Shown here: one piece after another, positions 1-4,613 of the stretch
Layout of the letters: each line of letters starts with the position of its first letter
Numbering within the stretch: the first letter of the stretch is position 1
Source of the DNA: an uncultured Christensenellaceae bacterium
GTDB taxonomy: Bacteria > Bacillota > Clostridia > Christensenellales > Christensenellaceae
Assembly: GCA_934555865.1 (NCBI GenBank)
Contig: CAKTFI010000039.1
Location: 1 to 9,135 of the forward strand
Length of the DNA stretch: 9,135 nucleotides
Reading direction: 5' to 3'
Program-made: the position numbers and the translations under genes
Notes under the pieces: generated by a model
Told to the model about the DNA's origin: nothing
Databases searched by the model: none
What the model saw: the letters and a program-made list of their open reading frames with translations, nothing else

Positions 1-464
1 ACATCCCGCCTCTGCAGATCCCGGTCGAAGGCGACATCGCCGTTTGTGTCGCGTACCCCTCCTTTGCGCTCAGCACCAAGCAGTCCCGCCAGGCGCTGCC
101 CACAGAGGTCACGATGGCAGACGCCGTGCACAACCTTTCCTGCATGAGCTTTCTCACCGCGGCCTTCTATACGCAGAATTATGCGTTGCTGCCGCAGGCG
201 CTGGACGACCGCCTGCACCAGCCCTACCGCAAGCACCTGATCCCAGGCTACGACGAAGTCGCATCGGCGGCGCAGGCGCTCGGCGCCTATGGCACCTGCC
301 TGTCCGGGGCCGGCCCGTCCATGCTCTGCTTCGTCAAGGCCAGCGAGCTTTCGGCCTTTGCCGAAGCCTTTTCCCGGGAAATACACAAGATCCCGGGCAG
401 CTGGATCGCCATCCCCTCGCTCATCAACAAGCAGGGCGCGACCCTGGAGGAAGCGGCGCAGTAA
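1..464 (+). CDS. thrB: Homoserine kinase, C-terminal part (5' truncated by window edge)
   Basis: Cytosolic GHMP-family kinase that phosphorylates L-homoserine with ATP, the step before threonine synthase in threonine synthesis. The reading frame is open from the left edge (first full codon at base 3) to TAA at 462-464, giving 153 visible residues of a family usually near 300. Family signatures are visible: a PSFALSTKQSR segment, then LPTEVTMADAVHN, then DRLHQPYRKHLIPGY, and the glycine-rich GHMP motif 3, GTCLSGAGPSMLCFV, near the end. The N-terminal ATP-binding P-loop-like motif lies outside the window. A methionine at 114 is internal, because strongly conserved sequence precedes it in the same frame. 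A terminator follows within about 20 bp, so this is the last gene of its unit. The family call is secure; upstream partners such as thrC or hom cannot be seen. Confidence 0.93.
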   Translation, partial: IPPLQIPVEGDIAVCVAYPSFALSTKQSRQALPTEVTMADAVHNLSCMSFLTAAFYTQNYALLPQALDDRLHQPYRKHLIPGYDEVASAAQALGAYGTCLSGAGPSMLCFVKASELSAFAEAFSREIHKIPGSWIAIPSLINKQGATLEEAAQ

Positions 465-471
465 GGCTTTC

Positions 472-514
472 AAAAGAGAAAGAGACATCCGTCCCCCCGG
501 ATGCCTCTTTTTTT
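472..514 (+). terminator. Rho-independent terminator after thrB, probably bidirectional
   Basis: A hairpin pairs GAG-A-CATCCG (482-491) with CGGATG-C-CTC (498-507). It has one A/C mismatch and a loop of six pyrimidines, and is followed by seven T (508-514). On the other strand the stem is followed by TTTCTCTTTT (bases 481-472 read in reverse). It could therefore also stop transcripts from the convergent LysR gene, which has no other clear terminator. Confidence 0.85.
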
Positions 515-573
515 ATGCCGCTTTGCCAAGGCTCTGCGGCGAGACTTGCTCTGCGCTTCGATCCTCCACGTGC

Positions 574-593
574 TTTATGCAATTATGCATAAA
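574..593. repeat. Perfect 8-bp inverted repeat between convergent genes
   Basis: TTTATGCA (574-581) and TGCATAAA (586-593) are exact reverse complements around the spacer ATTA. The site is AT-rich and lies about 25 bp past the LysR stop codon and 60 bp past the thrB terminator. It has no T-run of terminator type and no gene to regulate nearby. Function is unknown; it may be a weak 3' hairpin of the LysR transcript. Confidence 0.4.
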
Positions 594-617
594 ATATGTA
601 TAACTTATTTCAATACA

Positions 618-1520
618 TTATTCCTCCCGATACAGCCAACAGGCCCCCGGCGAGCCCTCCACCTCCTGCCGCATTTCCCGCAGCAGCAATTGCACCTGCG
701 CGTGCTGCGGATGGTCGCGCCGCTGCACGAGGTAGACCATGCGTGCCCGCGGTCCGTCCGCCAGCTGCCGCAGCAACGCAGACCCCTTTTCCTCCAGCAC
801 CCGTGCCAGAGAACGCGGCACGATCGCCCAGCTCCCCGGGAGCTCCAGGAGCTGCTCAAAGATCAAAATGTCGTCCAAAAACGCGCGCGGCCGCGTCGAC
901 GCGCCAAACCAATAGGCATCCCACTGTGCAAATTCTGGCCCCCATTCCACCAAGATCTCCTGCCGGACATCCAGCTCTGCCGGGTTGACCGTGGGAGGGA
1001 GGGGCGCTTTTTTGCTGCACACCAGCGCCATCTCTTCCCGAAAGAGTGGGATCACCTCCACATGGGCGGCGTACATCGGCGAGCCCACAAACCCGATATG
1101 CGCTTCACCGCGCTCTACGCGATGAAAAATCTCGTAGGACTGAAAGGAGCCGAGCGCGATTTGTCCCCCGGCGCTTTCCTGCAAAAAGCTCCGATAGATG
1201 CGAGGCATGAAGCAAAAATTCACGCTGGAGATCGCCGCGATGCGCAGGACGCCCCGTCCCTCCTCCTGTCCAATGGCGCGGCTTTCCTGCCAGAGCAGGC
1301 GCCACTTTTCCGCGATCGGCACAAAACGGCGGCCCGCCTCGGTCAACTGCACCTCCCGCTTTCCCTTGCTGCGCCGGAACACCTGCGCCCCCAGCTTGCG
1401 CTCCAAGGCGTCGATGCGGTTGCTCAGCGTCGGCTGTGTGAGGAACAGCCTCTCCGCCGCCCGGCTGATCGATCCATGCTCTACGACCGCCAAAAAACCT
1501 TCGATCTCTTCCTGATTCAT
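618..1520 (-). CDS. LysR-type transcriptional regulator, divergent to MFS transporter
   Basis: DNA-binding one-component regulator of 300 residues, the usual length of the LysR family. The N-terminus is a canonical winged helix-turn-helix: MNQEEIEGFLAVVEHGSISR, then AAERLFLTQPTLSNRIDALE (about residues 21-40), followed by LGAQVFRRSKGKREVQLTEAG. The rest, from about residue 90, is the periplasmic-binding-protein-like co-inducer domain; its start is visible at GRGVLRIAAISSV. The ATG at 1520-1518 follows GGAGAA with good spacing. The gene is transcribed away from an MFS transporter across 112 bp that carries a LysR-type operator overlapping its own promoter. Negative autoregulation and ligand-dependent activation of the transporter are therefore the expected mode. 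The effector cannot be read from the sequence. The thrB terminator, read from this strand, is the likely transcript end. Confidence 0.93.
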   Translation of the reverse strand: MNQEEIEGFLAVVEHGSISRAAERLFLTQPTLSNRIDALERKLGAQVFRRSKGKREVQLTEAGRRFVPIAEKWRLLWQESRAIGQEEGRGVLRIAAISSVNFCFMPRIYRSFLQESAGGQIALGSFQSYEIFHRVERGEAHIGFVGSPMYAAHVEVIPLFREEMALVCSKKAPLPPTVNPAELDVRQEILVEWGPEFAQWDAYWFGASTRPRAFLDDILIFEQLLELPGSWAIVPRSLARVLEEKGSALLRQLADGPRARMVYLVQRRDHPQHAQVQLLLREMRQEVEGSPGACWLYREE

Positions 1521-1531
1521 CGCGTTTCTCC

Positions 1532-1556
1532 AAAATATAAATTCATTTTATATTTT
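1532..1556. promoter_or_regulatory. Probable LysR operator (recognition site), palindrome with T-N11-A
   Basis: AAAATATAAA (1532-1541) and TTTATATTTT (1547-1556) are exact reverse complements around TTCAT. They contain the LysR-family core T-N11-A (T1538 to A1550) centred at 1544. The centre lies about 63 bp upstream of the inferred transporter start near 1607, which matches the usual -65 recognition site. The site also covers most of the regulator's own -10 (1552-1557). The sequence and spacing are seen directly; binding by the adjacent LysR protein is inferred. Confidence 0.75.
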
Positions 1557-1579
1557 ACACCAAATAAACCGATTTTCAA
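1552..1579 (-). promoter_or_regulatory. Probable promoter of the LysR gene
   Basis: Read on the minus strand, TTGAAA (1579-1574) and TAAAAT (1557-1552) are separated by 16 bp, a good sigma-A pattern. The -10 lies in the LysR palindrome, so bound regulator would block its own transcription. The -35 shares bases with the -35 of the opposite promoter. Confidence 0.6.
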
Positions 1580-1600
1580 ATATATTCTGTCGGGTATACT
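1573..1600 (+). promoter_or_regulatory. Probable promoter of the MFS transporter gene
   Basis: TTTTCA (1573-1578) and TATACT (1595-1600) are spaced by 16 bp, giving a predicted start near 1607. The -35 is a poor match and the -10 a good one, as is usual for a promoter that needs a LysR activator. A GAGG ribosome binding site (1622-1625) precedes the ATG at 1633. Confidence 0.55.
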
Positions 1601-1632
1601 GAGAATGACAATTTTTATTCCGAGGATTTCCG

Positions 1633-2883
1633 ATGAAAAAAGTACATTACAGCTGGGTCATCTGCCTGGCCTGCACCCTCTTATTGTTCACGACCATGGG
1701 GCTGGTGGCCAATATCTTCTCCGTCTACCGTCCCTATATTCTTTCCCAATACCGCTTTACCAACACGCAATGCGCCATGATCACCACGGTGCGCTGCCTG
1801 TTTTCCTTCTTCTCCATGTTCATCATCCGGGTATATTACCGGCGGATCTCCCTGCGAAGGGGGACGCTGTTTGCCGTGATCCTCTCCGCCGCGGCCTATG
1901 CGGTCTATGGCGCGGCTTCCTCCATCGGCCTCTTCTACCTCGGCGCCGCGCTGGCCGGGCTTGGATATGGCCTCGGGACAATGTTCCCCATCTCGATCCT
2001 CATTGATCGATGGTTTGCGCAAAAGAAGGCTCTTGCGCTCAGCCTGTGCAGTATCGGATCCGGCATTGCCCCCATCCTTCTGCCACCGCCCATCACGCTA
2101 CTCATCCAAAGGCTTGGGGTGTCTACTGTCTTTTTCTTACAGGCCGGCCTCATGCTCCTGCTGGGCGGCATCATCTTCCTGCTGCTGCGCAACGACCCAC
2201 AAGAGCTGCATCTGCGCCCCTATGGTACCGAAACAGCGGAGGATACTGCGCCCGGCAAGATCCTGCGCGCAAAATCGCGCCCCTTGTCCGCACGCGAATG
2301 GGTGTTCCTCGGCAGCTGTATCCTGCTATTCGGCGCTCTTTCCTCTTCTGGGGACAGCAACATTGCGCTGCTCTTTACGAATGCGGGCTATTCCCCTCTG
2401 TCGATCGCCTTCGCCCTCTCCCTCTTCGGCATCCTGCTTTCCCTCGGGAAGTTTCTCTATGGGAATGTCGTCGACCACATCGGTGCTTACCGCGCCAACT
2501 ACTTCTTCGGTGGAGCGCTCATCACCGGCCAGCTTCTCTGCTGCCTGGCGCGTACGCAGCAACCTGCCGTTCTCTACCTTTCCATGATCTTCCGCGGGCT
2601 GGGTCTTCCGCTGTCTACCGTCGGCTATTCGATGTGGGCGGCAGATTTTTCCGACTCTGCCACCTATAGCCAGGCACTGCAGCGCATACAGCTCTTCCAC
2701 TGTGCCTCCTCCTTGGCCTTTGAAGCCTTCCCGGGCATCCTGGCAGACCTCACCGGCAGCTATGTCCCCGCCTATCTCTGCTTCGCCGCCTTTTCCGTCC
2801 TCTCCATCACGGGCGTTCAGGCACTATACCTGCACCGGAAAAAGCAGCAGGCAGCGAGCCCTCTCTCGCCCGCACGCCGATAA
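1633..2883 (+). CDS. MFS transporter, 12 TM, oxalate/formate antiporter- or monocarboxylate-like
   Basis: Inner-membrane secondary transporter of 416 residues with about 12 hydrophobic helices: six up to residue 186, a hydrophilic central loop (about 187-220), then six more. A typical MFS motif A, GKFLYGNVVDHIG, sits between TM8 and TM9 (about residues 271-283). The TM4-TM5 loop, DRWFAQKKALALSLCSIGSG, resembles the WF-[x]KKR-A-L-A segment of OFA (oxalate/formate) and monocarboxylate-type carriers. The motif A position between TM2 and TM3 is degenerate but basic (YYRRISLRRG). A carboxylate substrate is therefore plausible but not shown. The gene is divergent from and probably controlled by the LysR regulator at 618-1520, and it stands alone before a terminator. 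No catabolic enzyme is adjacent, so the substrate cannot be deduced from context. Confidence 0.9.
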   Translation: MKKVHYSWVICLACTLLLFTTMGLVANIFSVYRPYILSQYRFTNTQCAMITTVRCLFSFFSMFIIRVYYRRISLRRGTLFAVILSAAAYAVYGAASSIGLFYLGAALAGLGYGLGTMFPISILIDRWFAQKKALALSLCSIGSGIAPILLPPPITLLIQRLGVSTVFFLQAGLMLLLGGIIFLLLRNDPQELHLRPYGTETAEDTAPGKILRAKSRPLSAREWVFLGSCILLFGALSSSGDSNIALLFTNAGYSPLSIAFALSLFGILLSLGKFLYGNVVDHIGAYRANYFFGGALITGQLLCCLARTQQPAVLYLSMIFRGLGLPLSTVGYSMWAADFSDSATYSQALQRIQLFHCASSLAFEAFPGILADLTGSYVPAYLCFAAFSVLSITGVQALYLHRKKQQAASPLSPARR

Positions 2884-2966
2884 GCGGCACAGCATGTCAC
2901 CCCTTCCCTGTCTCCGTGGTGGGCAATGCGCCTCTGCCGCGGTGCAAGAGCCTTCGAAACACACAC

Positions 2967-2996
2967 AAAAAGAGCCTGCCGCGGCAGGCTCTTTTT
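2967..2996. terminator. Bidirectional terminator between MFS gene and lplA
   Basis: AGAGCCTGCC (2971-2980) and GGCAGGCTCT (2983-2992) form a perfect 10-bp stem around GC. It is flanked by AAAA on the left and TTTT on the right, so both convergent transcripts end in a U-run. It lies about 85 bp after the MFS stop and 14 bp past the lplA stop. Confidence 0.93.
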
Positions 2997-3009
2997 GATG
3001 CCGTTTTCC

Positions 3010-3993
3010 TCAAAGCTCTACGGACGAAATGTATTCCCCTAGCTCCTGCAGGACCGGATCCTGCTGCGCCTTTGCCGCCGCAAACAGGCGGTCCGCCATC
3101 TCCTCCCGCACAAAGCGCGCCCCCAACAGCGCCTTGGCGATGCGCTCCGTGATTGTCGTGTCCAGCGCATCGGAATAGATCTTCATCTCGGTGATCTGCC
3201 CCTGCTCCAGCCCGAAATAGAGCTGGATCTCTCCGAAGGAGAGGCGTTCCTCCAACACATAATCGAACTTGGGCGCTTTGCCGAGCCGCCATTCCCAGGA
3301 AGCCTGCGTCTCATAGAGCTTGGCAATCTCTGCCTTTTCTGCCTCGGTGAACTCATAGGGCGTATATGCGCCATATTCCTCCGCAAACGCCGCCTTTAGG
3401 GCCTCCTCGACCTGCGGCACCGTGATCTCCGGCGCCAATTCCGCCAGGTTACAGACGCGCGCTCGTACCGAGCTCACGCCCTTGGACGCAATCTTTTTCT
3501 TGGACACATTCAGGTAATTGCCCAGCTTGGAAAGGTCTGCATTCACCAGGATCGTACCGTGATGGCTGCGCATGCCGTGCGCCACGCCAAATGCGTTGCC
3601 CGAGAATTTGCGCCCATCCACCAGGATGTCGTTGCGGCCGGAAAGCTCCGCATGCAGGCCGAATTTTTCCACCGTCCGCAGGATCACGCGCATCTGCCGC
3701 GCCAGGTCATACTTGTCCTCCCCCATAATAAAGGAAAAGTTTAAGTTGCCTTCGTCGTGATAGACCGCGCCGCCGCCGGTGTGCCGCCGCACGAGCTGCA
3801 CGCCGTCCCGCTCCATCGCATCCAGATTGCATTCCTTCCAGGCGTTTTGGTTCTTGCCGATGATGACCGCATTCTTGTTGATATAGAAATACAGGCAAAT
3901 GTCCTCTGGGGAGAGGTGTTCCAAAAAGTAGGCGTCCGTTGCCAGGTTCTGCCAGCCGTCGCCGCTTTCGCTTTTATAGAAATAGATTGCCAT
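3010..3993 (-). CDS. lplA: Lipoate-protein ligase A
   Basis: Cytosolic enzyme that activates free lipoate with ATP to lipoyl-AMP and transfers it to a lysine of lipoyl domains (2-oxoacid dehydrogenase E2 subunits or glycine cleavage H protein). The 327 residues match bacterial LplA, with a large catalytic domain and a C-terminal accessory domain. Signatures: RRHTGGGAVYHD at 69-80 (adenylate/lipoate loop), GRNDILVDGRKFSGNAF with the conserved active-site lysine at 129, then HHGTILVNADLSKLGNYLNV and KGVSSVRARVCNL. The C-terminal domain is about 240-327 (SWEWRLGKAPKFDY, then IYSDALD). The ATG at 3993-3991 is preceded by AAAGGG with about 8 bp spacing. It is monocistronic, convergent with the MFS gene and divergent from the tRNA operon. 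No lipoyl-dependent complex is nearby, so it serves general lipoate scavenging. Confidence 0.95.
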   Translation of the reverse strand: MAIYFYKSESGDGWQNLATDAYFLEHLSPEDICLYFYINKNAVIIGKNQNAWKECNLDAMERDGVQLVRRHTGGGAVYHDEGNLNFSFIMGEDKYDLARQMRVILRTVEKFGLHAELSGRNDILVDGRKFSGNAFGVAHGMRSHHGTILVNADLSKLGNYLNVSKKKIASKGVSSVRARVCNLAELAPEITVPQVEEALKAAFAEEYGAYTPYEFTEAEKAEIAKLYETQASWEWRLGKAPKFDYVLEERLSFGEIQLYFGLEQGQITEMKIYSDALDTTITERIAKALLGARFVREEMADRLFAAAKAQQDPVLQELGEYISSVEL

Positions 3994-4032
3994 TGTCGTA
4001 CCCTTTCTCTGTGTACAAAATGATATAGCATC

Positions 4033-4061
4033 ATTATACTGGATTCCCTAAAAAATAGAAA
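4033..4061 (-). promoter_or_regulatory. Possible lplA promoter
   Basis: On the minus strand a perfect TATAAT (4038-4033) lies about 40 bp upstream of the lplA ATG. A weak -35, TTTCTA (4061-4056), lies 17 bp further upstream. The leader is short and AT-rich, and no riboswitch-like structure is visible in it. Confidence 0.5.
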
Positions 4062-4084
4062 GTTAAATTTCTTTTCAAAATCAG

Positions 4085-4113
4085 TTGACAAATGCGAAAA
4101 AAACCACTAAAAT
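4085..4113 (+). promoter_or_regulatory. Consensus promoter of the tRNA operon
   Basis: TTGACA (4085-4090), a 17-bp spacer and TAAAAT (4108-4113) form a near-consensus sigma-A promoter. The predicted start near 4120 leaves only about five leader bases before the first tRNA, as is common for stable RNA units. Confidence 0.85.
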
Positions 4114-4124
4114 ATTATTTGTTT

Positions 4125-4201
4125 GGGGGTATAGCGCAGTTGGCTAGCGCGTTTGACTGGCAGTCAAAAGGTCAGGGGTTCGAATCCCCTTATCTCCACC
4201 A
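4125..4201 (+). tRNA. tRNA-Ala (anticodon GGC)
   Basis: A full 77-nt cloverleaf can be folded by eye. The acceptor is GGGGGTA (4125-4131) with TATCTCC (4191-4197), and includes the G3:U70 pair that is the alanine identity element. The D arm is GCGC/GCGC. The anticodon stem is TTTGA/TCAAA with loop CTGGCAG (4157-4163), so bases 34-36 are GGC and read GCC/GCU. The T arm is AGGGG-TTCGAAT-CCCCT. Discriminator A4198 and an encoded CCA (4199-4201) complete it. Confidence 0.95.
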
Positions 4202-4204
4202 CTT

Positions 4205-4280
4205 GGGGGCTTAGCTCAGCTGGGAGAGCACTTGCTTCACACGCAAGGGGTCGCTGGTTCGAGTCCAGTAGTTCCCACCA
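4205..4280 (+). tRNA. tRNA-Val (anticodon CAC)
   Basis: A full 76-nt cloverleaf starts three bases after tRNA-Ala. The acceptor is GGGGGCT (4205-4211) with AGTTCCC (4270-4276), including two adjacent G:U pairs. The D arm is GCTC/GAGC. The anticodon stem is CTTGC/GCAAG with loop TTCACAC (4236-4242), so the anticodon is CAC and reads GUG only. The T arm is GCTGG-TTCGAGT-CCAGT with one G:U pair. A4277 and CCA (4278-4280) are encoded. A CAC tRNA fits a genome that favours G/C-ending codons. Confidence 0.94.
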
Positions 4281-4285
4281 AGATC

Positions 4286-4329
4286 AAAATCCGAATTTTC
4301 TCGACCGAGAAGATTCGGATTTTTCTTTT
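4286..4329 (+). terminator. Terminator of the tRNA operon
   Basis: A very long hairpin begins six bases after the Val CCA end. AAAATCCGAAT (4286-4296), T, TTCTCG (4298-4303) pair with CGAGAA (4306-4311), G, ATTCGGATTTT (4313-4323). That is 17 Watson-Crick pairs and one U:G pair. It is followed by T-rich TCTTTT. Confidence 0.92.
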
Positions 4330-4554
4330 GCCTCGAAATTCCTTCGCCGCGATCCGGCCTGTTGCAGCATATCCACCGATGTGCCCCGGCAACACAGGTT
4401 CCCTTCCATTTTCCTACCGCACATGACACGCCACTTGCCACGCCAAGTCCTTTCTCCCAAGAAAAGCTCACGAAAATATATATGCCCCTGCCTGTGTCCG
4501 ATAGGTGTCGCAGGCTTTGATTGGCGCCGTGCCCGTGTTCACAATTTGCGCCAT
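4330..4554. other. Intergenic stretch without a recognisable gene
   Basis: About 225 bp lie between the tRNA terminator and the ABC operon terminator. The small reading frames that cross it overlap the tRNAs, the terminators or the permease end, and none has a ribosome binding site or recognisable protein. No promoter, repeat or conserved RNA was recognised. Confidence 0.5.
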
Positions 4555-4602
4555 AAAAAACCCCCGGCAGATGCCAAACGCATCCGCCGAGGGCTGTTTT
4601 TT
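4555..4602 (-). terminator. Strong terminator of the ABC exporter operon
   Basis: On the minus strand CCCTCGGCGGATGC (4593-4580) pairs with GCATCTGCCGGGGG (4574-4561) around a 5-nt loop. This is a 14-bp stem with two G:U pairs, followed by TTTTTT (4560-4555). It begins about 20 bp past the permease stop. On the plus strand the stem is followed by TGTTTTTT, so it may work both ways. Confidence 0.93.
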
Positions 4603-4613
4603 GCGGTTTCCTG

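Noticed and set aside
501..2006. Long 501-codon plus-strand frame across the LysR gene and the start of the MFS gene
   Set aside because: It is antisense to a clear LysR gene and out of frame with a clear MFS gene. Its protein is rich in Arg/Pro/His as typical of shadow frames, and it has no ribosome binding site.
4014..4084. Riboswitch or lipoate-responsive leader before lplA
   Set aside because: The leader is short and AT-rich, with no stable stem visible. A simple -10 promoter explains it better.
4211..4471. 86-codon minus-strand frame across tRNA-Val, ending NYWTRTSDPLRVKQVLSQLS
   Set aside because: The C-terminal string is a translation of the complement of a tRNA, a frequent false protein prediction in databases.
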